A DNA stretch of 64,000 nt from Prochlorococcus sp. AG-402-N23 (GTDB taxonomy: Bacteria; Cyanobacteriota; Cyanobacteriia; PCC-6307; Cyanobiaceae), in NCBI GenBank assembly GCA_003216355.1, contig QCIX01000006.1, forward strand, positions 1 to 64,000, given 5' to 3'. The translations under genes were made by a program, and so were the position numbers. The notes beneath the pieces were generated by a model, which worked only from the letters and a program-made list of their open reading frames with translations, was not told the DNA's origin and did no database searches. Shown piece after piece: positions 28,591 through 38,239 of the stretch. Positions within the stretch are counted from its first letter, which is position 1. Every line of letters starts with the position of its first letter.

Positions 28591-30045
28591 TTGACAGCTC
28601 ATAAATTAGACAAGATAAAATTTGGAACTGATGGGTGGAGAGGAATTATTGGATTTGATTTTAATTTATCCAATCTTTCAAGAGTTGTTGTTGCTGCATG
28701 CCAGGAGTTGCATTATCAATACTATAAAAAAGTTAATTCAAAGAAAATTATTATTGGATATGATCGCAGATTTATGGCCTGTGAATTTGCCAAGCAAATA
28801 GTGCCTTTTGTAAGAGGATGTGGTTTCGAACCGATCTTATCTAATAGCTTTGTTACAACACCCTCTTGTAGTTTCTATGCCAAAGAAATCGGTTGTCTTG
28901 GAGCGTTAGTAATTACAGCAAGTCATAATCCATATAATTGGCTAGGTCTGAAAATAAAGAGCTTTAATGGATGCTCTGTTGACGAATCTTTTTCAAGTCA
29001 AATTGAAAAAAGATTAATGCTTGGAAATTCATTTGAAAAAATAGATGGTGTTAATCAATTGGTAGATATTAAGAAATTTCATTTAGATAGAATTAAATCC
29101 CTTTTTGATATTGACTTTATTTCCAATAGATTGAAAAAAATGAAATTGAGAATTTTTGTGGATTCTATGCATGGTTCAGCTGCAAATTGTATGACTGAGA
29201 TTTTTGCTTCTAATAATTTAGAAGTTATTTCAGAAATCAGGAAAGATGCTGATCCTTTTTTTGGAGGAAAACCTCCTGAACCTCTTTTAAATTATGTAGA
29301 TGATCTAAATCAAGTACTAATGAAAAATTCAACAGATGAAGTGAAAACCCTAGGAATTATATTTGATGGTGATGGTGACAGAATTGCAGCAATTGATGAA
29401 AAAGGAAGATACTCTAGTACTCAAGATTTACTCCCATACTTTATTAGCTATTTGGGCGAAATTAAAAATAATTCTTATCCAGTTTTAAAGACTGTTAGTG
29501 GTTCAGATATTATTAAAAATATATCAGAGAGTCAAAATAGAGATGTTTTTGAACTTCCAGTTGGCTTTAAATATATTGCTGAAAAAATGATAAAAGAGAA
29601 AATATTTATTGGAGGAGAGGAATCTGGAGGAGTTGGTTTTGGTGACTTTATGCCTGAAAGAGATGCTCTATATGCAGCGATGGTTTTATTAAATGGAATT
29701 GCTGAAAAATCTCAATATTTATATAAAACCTTAGATGAAATTCAAAAAGATTTTGGGCCAAGTTTTTATAAAAGAATTGATATTAAATTTCCAAATCAGT
29801 CTGAAAAAAATTACGTAAAAGAATTTATAATAGATAATATTCCTGAGAATATTAATAATCACAAGTTAAAAAGTATCTCAAAAATTGATGGAATAAAGTT
29901 GAGAATTGATAAAAATTTTTGGCTTCTTTTTAGGTTTTCAGGAACGGAACCTCTTTTAAGATTATATTGTGAAGCACCAAAAGAATCTTATTTAGAAGAG
30001 TTATTAGAGTGGGGTCAAGTATTTATAAATTTGGCAGGAAAATAA
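28591..30045 (+). CDS. Phosphoglucomutase/phosphomannomutase-family enzyme
   Basis: A 484-residue alpha-D-phosphohexomutase. It has KFGTDGWRGIIGFDFN at the N-terminus, the phosphoserine motif VITASHNPYNWLGLKIK, the metal loop IIFDGDGDRIAAID, the sugar-binding GGEESGGVGFGDFMPERDA and the phosphate-binding RFSGTEPLLRLY. Whether it acts on glucose, mannose or glucosamine phosphates cannot be told. The track start is TTG at 28591; no closer ATG lies before the FGTDGWRG motif. The stop is two bases from the rdgB start. Confidence 0.93.
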   Translation: MTAHKLDKIKFGTDGWRGIIGFDFNLSNLSRVVVAACQELHYQYYKKVNSKKIIIGYDRRFMACEFAKQIVPFVRGCGFEPILSNSFVTTPSCSFYAKEIGCLGALVITASHNPYNWLGLKIKSFNGCSVDESFSSQIEKRLMLGNSFEKIDGVNQLVDIKKFHLDRIKSLFDIDFISNRLKKMKLRIFVDSMHGSAANCMTEIFASNNLEVISEIRKDADPFFGGKPPEPLLNYVDDLNQVLMKNSTDEVKTLGIIFDGDGDRIAAIDEKGRYSSTQDLLPYFISYLGEIKNNSYPVLKTVSGSDIIKNISESQNRDVFELPVGFKYIAEKMIKEKIFIGGEESGGVGFGDFMPERDALYAAMVLLNGIAEKSQYLYKTLDEIQKDFGPSFYKRIDIKFPNQSEKNYVKEFIIDNIPENINNHKLKSISKIDGIKLRIDKNFWLLFRFSGTEPLLRLYCEAPKESYLEELLEWGQVFINLAGK

Positions 30046-30047
30046 GG

Positions 30048-30623
30048 ATGAAAAATTTATATTTAGCGAGTAAGAATAAAGGTAAAATTGAAGAATATAA
30101 GAAATTGCTTGCTGGAGTTAATTGTAAATTATTACTCCAGCCAGAATCATTAGAAGTTGAAGAGGATGGAATTACATTTAGAGATAATGCAATTAAAAAA
30201 GCGAGTGAAGTTTCTAGAAAAACAAATAATATCTCAATAGCAGATGATTCAGGAATTTGTATTGAAGCACTAGATGGTAAGCCTGGCATTTACTCCTCTA
30301 GATATGCAGAAAATGATCAAAAGAGAATTGAACGAGTTTTAAAAGAACTTGATGGAGTTCAAAATAGAAGTGCTTTCTTTATTGCGAATATTTGTGTTTG
30401 TTCCCCAAATGGTGAAGTGATTATTGAATCTGAGGCCAAATGTCATGGCAATATTATTTTTAACCCGAGAGGAAAAGGTGGTTTTGGTTATGACCCAATT
30501 TTTGAGGAGAGTTCTACCAGATTAACTTTCGCAGAAATGAATAATGATATTAAAGACTCTTGTAGTCATAGAGGTAAAGCATTAAAAAAAATTATTCCAG
30601 ATTTAATTGAAATTTTTTCTTAA
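30048..30623 (+). CDS. rdgB: XTP/dITP diphosphatase (RdgB/HAM1)
   Basis: Removes non-canonical purine nucleotides. The track starts at 30009, but the conserved N-terminus MKNLYLASKNKGKIEEYKKL begins at the ATG at 30048, two bases after the mutase stop and preceded by AAGG, giving 191 residues. Motifs: TFRDNAIKKASEVS, IADDSGICIEALDGKPGIYS, GGFGYDPIFEE and SHRGKALKKI. It forms a translationally close pair with the sugar mutase gene. Confidence 0.95.
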   Translation: MKNLYLASKNKGKIEEYKKLLAGVNCKLLLQPESLEVEEDGITFRDNAIKKASEVSRKTNNISIADDSGICIEALDGKPGIYSSRYAENDQKRIERVLKELDGVQNRSAFFIANICVCSPNGEVIIESEAKCHGNIIFNPRGKGGFGYDPIFEESSTRLTFAEMNNDIKDSCSHRGKALKKIIPDLIEIFS

Positions 30624-30625
30624 AT

Positions 30626-32110
30626 TCAATTAACCCAAGATCCATGAAGGCCATGAGGAATTGAAATGGGTAATTCATAAACAGCTAATTCTTTTAAGTC
30701 TTTTGCATCTAGTATCACTAAATCGCTTCCTCTTCTTTCTCCGTTCCATAGAAGTATAAATAAAAATCCCTCATCTTCTTTTGAAGAGTTTTCTGATGGA
30801 ACCATAATTGGTTCACTTACGAACCCACTTGGACCTGCTGACCAAGAAATCTCTACCTTAGAAGTTAAATTTATTTTTTTTATTGCTTGAAGTGGAGCGT
30901 TCCCCAGCTTTTGAGATGTGCTTGCCATCCAACTAAAATTTGCTTTTAATCCTAAGTTTTTAGGATTAACAACAGCAAATTCACAACATTGTTCACTTAA
31001 AGTTTCAAGTTCACTAGTTTTTTTCTTGAGATCGATAATTGATCTTTTCAGTTTTCCTTCTGGATATTTATCAAAGTCAATATCCCTAAAATTTTCGTCT
31101 GGACCAACTGATGGGAAATCATCATAAAAAATACTATCTAATACGATTTTGGAATCTTTTTCAAATGCATTTACATGATGAAAAACGAATCCTTCTGGAG
31201 CATCTATTGTTAACGGTGGCTGACCTCTAAATAATCCACTTTCTCTGGGGATGATAAAAAACTTTGCCTTTTTATTTGGGTTTGACTTTAGACATTGTGC
31301 TGCTCCTCTTTGACCCATTAAAAATGGAAGAGGATTGAAATCAATAGCATTCTGTAAGAATATTGCCCAATTAGTTGTAATTGCGAAATCATGAAGGAAT
31401 GCAAAGCCATTCAAGGTATCTTTTCTGTCGAATATAAGCTCTCCAGAATTTGTACCAGCATTATTAAATTCCATTAATCTAATGGTACTTTTTGGCCCAG
31501 TTTGCACTCCAAAAGTGACTAAAAGTTCTGGAGATGCATTTGAGTTTAGGTCTTTTTTGGGATGGGCACTGAATGCTTCATTAGGCTTGAGTACACCTTT
31601 TAATGTTGTTAAACCAATAGTGTCAAGACTATCAGGATCCATCGCATGTGGACCGGCTGCTTCCCATAATGCGAGAATTTCATCTCCTAATTTAACGACA
31701 TGAGTATTAGCGATATTCTTGAATTTTAGATCTAATGCATTATTTAAAATTCCTCCATTTTTTTGCGTCCCAAAAACACCTCTGTAAATAAATTTATTAA
31801 TTTTTTCTTCTTCCAAATAGCCTTTAGTTTTAACAAATCTATTTGTTAAGAATGGCTGTCCATTTTCGAATTTTATGGATGTTATCATTCCATCACCATC
31901 AAATGGATGATGAACCCATTGTCCACCTCTCTCTAATATCCCTGGTCCATTTTTTAATAATGTTCCATTTAAATTTTTAATATTATTACCTGTGCTAATT
32001 TTTAGAGGCTCCTTGGTTAGCTCCTTTTCTACATTTTGATACGCACTTGACCAATCTTCTTTATTAAAACTTTTAGATTTATTAAGTTTTTTATCTTGTA
32101 GATTAGTCAC
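30626..32110 (-). CDS. Carotenoid oxygenase (RPE65/CCD family)
   Basis: A 494-residue iron(II) dioxygenase that cleaves carotenoids or apocarotenoids. Recognisable blocks are NGPGILERGGQWVHHPFDGD near residue 55-75, LHDFAITTNWAIFLQ, PEGFVFHHVNAFEKDSKI and the C-terminal PHGLHGSWV, which hold the four iron-binding histidines. The exact substrate (apocarotenal versus full-length carotenoid) cannot be decided. It converges with rdgB, with two bases between stops. Confidence 0.92.
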   Translation of the reverse strand: MTNLQDKKLNKSKSFNKEDWSSAYQNVEKELTKEPLKISTGNNIKNLNGTLLKNGPGILERGGQWVHHPFDGDGMITSIKFENGQPFLTNRFVKTKGYLEEEKINKFIYRGVFGTQKNGGILNNALDLKFKNIANTHVVKLGDEILALWEAAGPHAMDPDSLDTIGLTTLKGVLKPNEAFSAHPKKDLNSNASPELLVTFGVQTGPKSTIRLMEFNNAGTNSGELIFDRKDTLNGFAFLHDFAITTNWAIFLQNAIDFNPLPFLMGQRGAAQCLKSNPNKKAKFFIIPRESGLFRGQPPLTIDAPEGFVFHHVNAFEKDSKIVLDSIFYDDFPSVGPDENFRDIDFDKYPEGKLKRSIIDLKKKTSELETLSEQCCEFAVVNPKNLGLKANFSWMASTSQKLGNAPLQAIKKINLTSKVEISWSAGPSGFVSEPIMVPSENSSKEDEGFLFILLWNGERRGSDLVILDAKDLKELAVYELPISIPHGLHGSWVN

Positions 32111-32182
32111 AACAAAATAGTTACTTTATCTATATTCGCCAAAAATCAACTGAATTGTGGCTGATTCGAAAAAATTCCTATT

Positions 32183-32788
32183 TTATTGATTTTCTAGCAT
32201 TCCTTTACTGCTTGGAATTGAATCAGATCTTCTTAGATCTATTTCGGTAGCCATTCTCATTGCGCGTGAAAAAGCTTTAAAGCAAGCCTCAACTATATGA
32301 TGTGAATTGCCACCTCTTATTTGATTAATATGAAGAGTAATACCACTGTTATTTACAAAGGCAATAAAAAACTCTTTTACTAGTTCAGTATCATAATTGC
32401 CAATTCTAGGCGCTTTTAATTGAAGATCATAAGATAAATGTGGTCTGCCGGAACAGTCTAAAGTCACTTGAACTAATGCTTCATCTAATGGGGCAAAGAA
32501 ATGTCCAAATCTACTTATTCCTTTTCTTTCTCCCAAGGCTTTTGAAAATGCTTTGCCTAACGCGATTCCTACATCTTCATTTGTATGATGATCATCAATA
32601 TGGGTATCTCCAATTGCTTTTATTTTTAAATCGAATAAACCATGACTGGATATTTGATGAAGCATATGATCTAAGAATGGTATCCCGGTTTCAATCTGGG
32701 AAATCCCATTCCCATCTAAATTTATAAATACAGAAATATCTGTTTCATTTGTTTTTCTTTTTATTTCAGATTGTCTTAGAGATGACAT
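32183..32788 (-). CDS. hisB: Imidazoleglycerol-phosphate dehydratase
   Basis: Sixth step of histidine synthesis. The 201-residue monofunctional enzyme contains the paired metal-binding histidine motifs [20 protein letters not shown] and [20 protein letters not shown]. The N-terminal [20 protein letters not shown] is also conserved. It is 20 bases downstream of fabI on the same strand. Confidence 0.97.
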   Translation of the reverse strand: MSSLRQSEIKRKTNETDISVFINLDGNGISQIETGIPFLDHMLHQISSHGLFDLKIKAIGDTHIDDHHTNEDVGIALGKAFSKALGERKGISRFGHFFAPLDEALVQVTLDCSGRPHLSYDLQLKAPRIGNYDTELVKEFFIAFVNNSGITLHINQIRGGNSHHIVEACFKAFSRAMRMATEIDLRRSDSIPSSKGMLENQ

Positions 32789-32808
32789 TTTTATGCAAAA
32801 AATTTAGT

Positions 32809-33591
32809 TTACATTCCATTAATGCAGTAACCCGCATCAACATAAATTGTTTGGCCTGAAATGCCGCTAGAGAGATCACTTAATAAAAAAGCAGCAGTAT
32901 TACCTACTTCCGTTTGAGTGACTGTTCTGCGTAAAGGAGCCTTTTCTTCAACATTGTGAATCATATCTAAAATGCCACCTATAGCAGAACTAGCAAGTGT
33001 TCTTATAGGTCCAGCACTTATTGCATTAACTCTGACTTGTTTTTCGGGCCCAAGTTCTGCAGAAAGATATCTTACTGAAGCTTCTAAAGCAGCTTTTGCA
33101 ACTCCCATCACGTTGTAGTTAGGAATTGCCCTCTCTGATCCTAAATAAGTTAAAGAGATAACGCCAGCACCTTCACTAAAAAGTGGTTTTGCTGCTTTAC
33201 ATAAAGGTGCTAATGAATACGCACTTATATTAAGAGCCCTATCAAAACCGTCAGAAGTGGTAGCACTATAATCTCCAATCAATTCGTCGCGTCCTGCAAA
33301 TGCTAGGCAGTGAACTAATCCGTCAATTTGCCCCCAATTGTTTTTAATATTTTTAAAGATTTCTTCAATTTGAGCTGGATTTTGAACATCAAGAGGCAAA
33401 AATAATGATGGGCTTAACGGTTCAGTTAGTTCTCTAACTTTAGATTCGAATCTTCCCTTATCATCAGGCAAATATGTGATTCCAAGTTCTGCGCCAGCTT
33501 TTGACAGTTGTTGAGCAATACCCCATGCTATTGAACGATTATTGGCAATTCCTGTAACAAGAATTTTTTTACCAGTTAGATTTAGAAGCAT
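32809..33591 (-). CDS. fabI: Enoyl-[acyl-carrier-protein] reductase (NADH)
   Basis: Reduces enoyl-ACP in fatty-acid elongation. The 260-residue SDR has the FabI-type cofactor motif VTGIANNRSIAWGIAQQLSK and the catalytic YNVMGVAKAALEASVRYLSA (Tyr-x6-Lys), then VRVNAISAGPIRTLASSAIG. The C-terminus YVDAGYCINGM is canonical. Likely cotranscribed with hisB. Confidence 0.97.
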   Translation of the reverse strand: MLLNLTGKKILVTGIANNRSIAWGIAQQLSKAGAELGITYLPDDKGRFESKVRELTEPLSPSLFLPLDVQNPAQIEEIFKNIKNNWGQIDGLVHCLAFAGRDELIGDYSATTSDGFDRALNISAYSLAPLCKAAKPLFSEGAGVISLTYLGSERAIPNYNVMGVAKAALEASVRYLSAELGPEKQVRVNAISAGPIRTLASSAIGGILDMIHNVEEKAPLRRTVTQTEVGNTAAFLLSDLSSGISGQTIYVDAGYCINGM

Positions 33592-33696
33592 TTTGTTTAT
33601 TATTTCTATTATTCTCCTATATAAAAGTACCTATCTTTACGGATTACTGCAAAATATACAATAATTTTCAAATATTAAAGAATTTTTAAATTGAAC

Positions 33697-34287
33697 ATGG
33701 TCAGAACAAATTCTATGGTTTTGGAATTAGGTTTTCAATTACCTAATTTCCAAATGTTAAATGCTAATTCTTCAAAAAATGAATATTTTAATTCTCATAA
33801 TCTAGATAATCGGCATTTACTTTTAATGTTTATTTGTGCCCATTGCCCATTTGTTAAATATATTGAGAATCAAATTTTCACCTTAAGTAAAGAAATTGAA
33901 AATACAGTTCAAACAGTTGCAATCTCTAGTAATGATATTGTCACTCATCCTTCAGATTCTCCTAAAAATTTGAGATTACAATCACAATCACAGGGATGGA
34001 GTTTTCCTTATCTATATGATGAAAATCAAAATTTTGCTAAGGAATTAAAAGCGGCTTGCACCCCAGATTTTTATCTTTTTTCAAATGAAGGGGATGGTGA
34101 TTTTTTATTGTTTTATCATGGCCAATTAGACGATAGTAGACCAGGTAATAATATCCCTCTGTCTGGAAAAGATTTGCGCTCTGCTGTAAAAGATTTGAAT
34201 CAAGATAATTCTTATCCTTCAAATCAGATGCCTTCTTTAGGTTGCAATATTAAATGGATTACCGGTAAAGAACCAAGTTGGTTTTAA
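33697..34287 (+). CDS. Thioredoxin-fold (AhpC/TSA-like) protein
   Basis: The ORF track starts at a TTG (33691); the ATG at 33697 is preferred, giving 196 residues. A thioredoxin-like fold is indicated by ELGFQLPNFQMLNANS, the CxxC motif FICAHCPFVKYIENQI, the strand VQTVAISSNDIVTHPSDSP and the cis-Pro region AACTPDFYLFSNEG. This matches a family of cytoplasmic thioredoxin-like proteins annotated as thiol-disulfide isomerase or peroxiredoxin-like. The partner is unknown. It is followed by the aminotransferase gene after 55 bases. Confidence 0.82.
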   Translation: MVRTNSMVLELGFQLPNFQMLNANSSKNEYFNSHNLDNRHLLLMFICAHCPFVKYIENQIFTLSKEIENTVQTVAISSNDIVTHPSDSPKNLRLQSQSQGWSFPYLYDENQNFAKELKAACTPDFYLFSNEGDGDFLLFYHGQLDDSRPGNNIPLSGKDLRSAVKDLNQDNSYPSNQMPSLGCNIKWITGKEPSWF

Positions 34288-34342
34288 TGAATTAAAACTT
34301 TTTTTACCCATAGAAATATGGTTTAGGGTTAATATATTCACT

Positions 34343-35548
34343 ATGCAGATACCTCCATTTACTTTAAATAGGCAGTACCAAGAAATTGGCTCAGAAATTG
34401 AGAGTGAGGTTTCTAAAGTTTTAAAAGGGGGTCAGTATATTGGAGGACAAGAAATTTACAAATTTGAGGAGAGCTTTTCTAATCTGATTGGTGTTAAAAA
34501 TACTATTGGATGTAATAGTGGAACTGATGCTTTAGTATTAGCTTTGCGAGCATTAGATATTGGTGCGGGTGATGAAGTTATTACCTCATCTTTTAGCTTT
34601 TTTGCGACTGCAGAGGCTATTAGTGCAGTTGGTGCTAATCCTATTTTGGTAGATATAGATCCAGAAACTTATCTCATTAATACTGAACTAATAGAACAAG
34701 AAATAAATTCTAATACCAAGGCAATTATGCCAGTTCATCTATTTGGTAATGCAGTGAATATGACCTTAATAAAATCTTTGGCCAACAAATATGACTTAAA
34801 AGTAATTGAAGATTGTGCTCAGGCAACATGCACAATGTGGGAAAATTCCAAAGTTGGTAGTATCGGTGATATAGGTTGTTTTAGCTTTTTCCCTACTAAA
34901 AATTTAGGAGCTGCTGGAGATGGTGGAGCAGTAACAACTTCAGATCAGAAGATTGCCAAAAAAATTAGAGAACTGGCTGTTCATGGCAGCCCAATAAGAT
35001 ATCACCATACCCAAATTGGATATAACAGCAGACTTGATACCATTCAAGCTGCCGTATTAAACATTAAAATTAAATATATTTCTAAGTGGATTAATAATCG
35101 CCAAAAAATTGCTAAAAATTATCTTGATTTATTAGAAAAAAATCCATTTATTAGTTTTCCAAAAATTAGCTCTGATGCAATTTCCCATTCCTGGAATCAA
35201 TTTGTTATCAAATTAAGAAACGATAAATATTTTTTAAATGAAGATTTCTCAATTTTATTTGATACTGATTGCAAAAAATACTATTCCTTAAGGAATTTGG
35301 TAAAACAACAACTTTTTGAAAAAGGTATTAATTCAATTATTTATTATCCAATTCCAATACACGCACAAATAGCTTACAAAAATAAAAATTTTTCTAGAAC
35401 AAAACTTATAAATACAGAGAGAATTTGTACAGAAGTTCTTAGTCTTCCAATGTTTCCTGAAATTTCTTATAAAGAGCAAGTTTATGTAGCAGAAAATTTA
35501 AAAAAAGTTTTAAAGAATTGTATAGAGGAAATTCAAATTTCAGCATAA
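34343..35548 (+). CDS. DegT/DnrJ/EryC1/StrS-family PLP aminotransferase
   Basis: A 401-residue sugar aminotransferase. Signatures: GVKNTIGCNSGTDALVLALR, HLFGNAVNMTLIKSLANKYD, VIEDCAQATCTMWEN, and the PLP-lysine block CFSFFPTKNLGAAGDGGAV. These enzymes transaminate nucleotide-linked keto-sugars for surface polysaccharides, which is the probable role. No other sugar-nucleotide genes adjoin it. Its end overlaps the convergent photolyase gene by 16 bases. Confidence 0.92.
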   Translation: MQIPPFTLNRQYQEIGSEIESEVSKVLKGGQYIGGQEIYKFEESFSNLIGVKNTIGCNSGTDALVLALRALDIGAGDEVITSSFSFFATAEAISAVGANPILVDIDPETYLINTELIEQEINSNTKAIMPVHLFGNAVNMTLIKSLANKYDLKVIEDCAQATCTMWENSKVGSIGDIGCFSFFPTKNLGAAGDGGAVTTSDQKIAKKIRELAVHGSPIRYHHTQIGYNSRLDTIQAAVLNIKIKYISKWINNRQKIAKNYLDLLEKNPFISFPKISSDAISHSWNQFVIKLRNDKYFLNEDFSILFDTDCKKYYSLRNLVKQQLFEKGINSIIYYPIPIHAQIAYKNKNFSRTKLINTERICTEVLSLPMFPEISYKEQVYVAENLKKVLKNCIEEIQISA

Positions 35549-36969
35549 AGTGATTTAAATAATCTTTGTTGTATGTTGTGATTTACGATAGGACTTGAAT
35601 AATTATTTTTTTCTAAATTAGATATCTCCCCATTTAATAATTCTGAATTTGACACTTTAGATAATTCAGGAATCCAATATTTTATATATTCGCAAATAGG
35701 ATCAAATTTTTTTGCTTGGGTATATGGATTAAAAATTCTAAGTGGTTTTGGATCCATACCGCTACTTGCGCTCCACTGCCATCCCCCATTATTTGCAGCT
35801 AAGTCTCCATCAACCAACGTCTCCATAAATTTTTTCTCGCCCATTTGCCAACTGCATATAAGATCTTTTACGAGAAATGAAGCGACTATCATCCTACATC
35901 TGTTATGCATCCAGCCAGTACTATTTAGTTGACGCATTGCAGCATCAACTATAGGTAATCCGGTCTCTCCGTTGCTCCATTGTTGAAACCATTCATTATT
36001 GTTTTGCCATGGAAAGTGATCCCATTTTTTTCTATATGGACCTTTCTCTAGCTCTGGAAAATGGAATAAGCAATGTTGATAAAATTCACGCCAAACAAGT
36101 TCTTTTTGCCAAGTTTCAATTGATATATAATTTTCTTGATTTGCAAAATCTGAATTTAAATTTAATGTGGCGTTCCAAACTTTTCTAATGCTGATGGTTC
36201 CGAATCTGAGAGATGCACTTAAAAAAGATGTCCCATTATGGGAAGGAAAATCTCTTGCAGAATTATAAGAATATATTTTTTTTTCGTTAATAAATTTTTC
36301 TAATAATGTTTCTGCAGCATTCTCTCCAGGTCTACATGGACAAATATTCGAACCAGGAAATTTGATATTTTTGATAAATTTCTTAAGAACCGAATCAGAT
36401 GAATTTATTTTCTTATTTTCTTTTAGTTTATTATCTATATCTTGAAACTGGAAACCAACTTTATCTTGGTCATATGAACCTAATAAATTCATTTTTGATT
36501 TAAGGTTTTTATAAAAAGGTCCATAAACTGAATAAGGATTGTTACTCCCTGAAAATATTTTTAAAGGTTCTACTAATAAGTGATCCCAAGTTTCAATAAC
36601 TTGAATATTTTGTTCTTTTAAATTTTTTTTTATTAGTAAATCGCGATTAATCTCATAAGGTTCAATTGATTTATTCCAACAAACAAATTTAGCATCTATT
36701 GTCTTTGCTAATTGAGGAATTATTAATATCGGATCTCCTTCATCTATAACGAGTCTACTACCCATTTTTTTCCAATTATTTCCTAATTCTTCAAGCGAAT
36801 TTCCTAGAAACCAAGCTCTTGAATTGGCATTGAAATCGTGTGAGTAATTTTTATCTAATATGTAAGTTGAAGTTATAGCATTTGATAGTGAAAATGCTTT
36901 GATTAAAGCTTGATTATCAAATATTCTTAAATCCTTTCTATGCCAAAAAAGTATTCTAGGTTTATTCAT
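35533..36969 (-). CDS. phr: Deoxyribodipyrimidine photolyase (cryptochrome/photolyase family)
   Basis: Light-driven repair of pyrimidine dimers. The 478-residue product has the N-terminal antenna-binding alpha/beta domain (ILFWHRKDLRIFDNQALIKA) and the FAD-binding domain with WREFYQHCLFHFPEL, GLPIVDAAMRQLNSTGWMHN, RCRMIVASFLVKDL and GGWQWSASSGMDPKPLRIFN. It fits class I CPD photolyases. A photolyase suits the high-light surface lifestyle. The start overlaps the NUDIX gene stop by four bases. Confidence 0.95.
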   Translation of the reverse strand: MNKPRILFWHRKDLRIFDNQALIKAFSLSNAITSTYILDKNYSHDFNANSRAWFLGNSLEELGNNWKKMGSRLVIDEGDPILIIPQLAKTIDAKFVCWNKSIEPYEINRDLLIKKNLKEQNIQVIETWDHLLVEPLKIFSGSNNPYSVYGPFYKNLKSKMNLLGSYDQDKVGFQFQDIDNKLKENKKINSSDSVLKKFIKNIKFPGSNICPCRPGENAAETLLEKFINEKKIYSYNSARDFPSHNGTSFLSASLRFGTISIRKVWNATLNLNSDFANQENYISIETWQKELVWREFYQHCLFHFPELEKGPYRKKWDHFPWQNNNEWFQQWSNGETGLPIVDAAMRQLNSTGWMHNRCRMIVASFLVKDLICSWQMGEKKFMETLVDGDLAANNGGWQWSASSGMDPKPLRIFNPYTQAKKFDPICEYIKYWIPELSKVSNSELLNGEISNLEKNNYSSPIVNHNIQQRLFKSLYAEI

Positions 36970-37529
36970 AATTTATCTAAAAATTGTTTAGCTCTAAACC
37001 AAGCTGTCACAGTTTTTGCATCAAGAATTTCATCACCGCTAGAGATAAGATTATCTAGTTCGTCCGGATCTAAAATTAATACTTCTATATCTTCATCTAA
37101 ATCTCCTTTAACCTCGGAATTTAGTTTGCTCAAATCACGCGCTAAAAATAAATAAATTTCTTCATCTGCATAACCAGGAGCAGGGACAAGAGTTCCTAGT
37201 TCATTCCATTTGTTTGCACTGAATCCAGTCTCTTCTTGTATTTCTCTTTTAATTGAATTAATAGGTGTTTCACCTATTTCTAATGTACCTGCTGGAAATT
37301 CTAATAAATATCTTGAAACAGCAAATCTATATTGCCGAAGAATGATAACTTTATAATCTTTTGTAATAGGTACGGCTAATGCTGCGCCAGGATGCTTAAT
37401 GTATCCATATTCACCTTCATGTCCATTTGGAAGCTCAATTCTATTTATTTCGAAACTAAATTTTTTAGACTTTAACTCAGATATTTTTTCTTTAAAAATG
37501 GATCTTTTTATAAGGTTTTTGTTGCCCAT
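36966..37529 (-). CDS. NUDIX hydrolase, ADP-ribose pyrophosphatase-like
   Basis: A 187-residue protein with the Nudix box GETPINSIKREIQEETGF (GxxxxxxxxREIQEE) preceded by LLEFPAGTLE, the pattern of ADP-sugar pyrophosphatases. The N-terminal strands include HPGAALAVPITKDYKVILLR-like sequence (KVIILRQYRFAVSRY). It overlaps phr by four bases and probably forms an operon with it and folK, which ends 47 bases upstream of its start. Confidence 0.9.
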   Translation of the reverse strand: MGNKNLIKRSIFKEKISELKSKKFSFEINRIELPNGHEGEYGYIKHPGAALAVPITKDYKVIILRQYRFAVSRYLLEFPAGTLEIGETPINSIKREIQEETGFSANKWNELGTLVPAPGYADEEIYLFLARDLSKLNSEVKGDLDEDIEVLILDPDELDNLISSGDEILDAKTVTAWFRAKQFLDKL

Positions 37530-37576
37530 AGTTTATAAATAAATTAAGCCTAACAGTTATTTTTTGGTTTTGTAAA

Positions 37577-38155
37577 TCATTTAATAGACCATTTTGGGTC
37601 ATCAAACTTTTTAATTTTTTGGTTTCTACTTAAGATTTCAGATAGTGGCGTAATAACGAAATTCCGATTCATGAATCTAGGGTGAGGTAATGTTAATTCC
37701 TCGTCAACCGTATGAAAATCTTCCCACCAAAGAATATCTAAATCCAGACATCTTGATAGCCATTTCTTACCCTTTGGCGTCTTTTCTCGTCCGAAAAATC
37801 TCTCTAACTTTTTTAGTTCTTTTAAAAGTAATTTCGCCTTTTTATTTGATGGTTTTGGAAAAGAATTACTTTTTATAAGCAATAGAGTATTTAAATAATT
37901 TGGCTGCTCATTTTCAACACCATGGGGTGATGTCTCATAAATTGAAGACCAAAAAAAGTTTGCATGAAATTTGCTTTTCTCTTCTTTTTTTTTGTTGAAA
38001 CTATCTCCCCAATCATTTATTATTTCCTCTATTTTTGGTTTGCAAATTAATAGTGACTCAAGAGGGCTTCCGAATTTACTATCAATATTTGCTCCGAGGG
38101 ATATACATAGTCCATTTTTGATATTAAGATTTGATAATTCCACTACAAAAAACAA
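37577..38155 (-). CDS. folK: 2-amino-4-hydroxy-6-hydroxymethyldihydropteridine diphosphokinase
   Basis: Pyrophosphokinase of folate synthesis. The 192-residue product contains [18 protein letters not shown], then [27 protein letters not shown] and the signature [19 protein letters not shown]. The CDLDIL Asp pair binds Mg2+. Length is slightly above the E. coli enzyme. It is divergent from chlD. Confidence 0.94.
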   Translation of the reverse strand: MFFVVELSNLNIKNGLCISLGANIDSKFGSPLESLLICKPKIEEIINDWGDSFNKKKEEKSKFHANFFWSSIYETSPHGVENEQPNYLNTLLLIKSNSFPKPSNKKAKLLLKELKKLERFFGREKTPKGKKWLSRCLDLDILWWEDFHTVDEELTLPHPRFMNRNFVITPLSEILSRNQKIKKFDDPKWSIK

Positions 38156-38239
38156 AGTTATTGGATAAATTCTATATCAGGCATTTTTAAAGTGATTTTG
38201 AACCCCGAGTTAAAAGAAAAAGGAGAAATAAAAGATTTA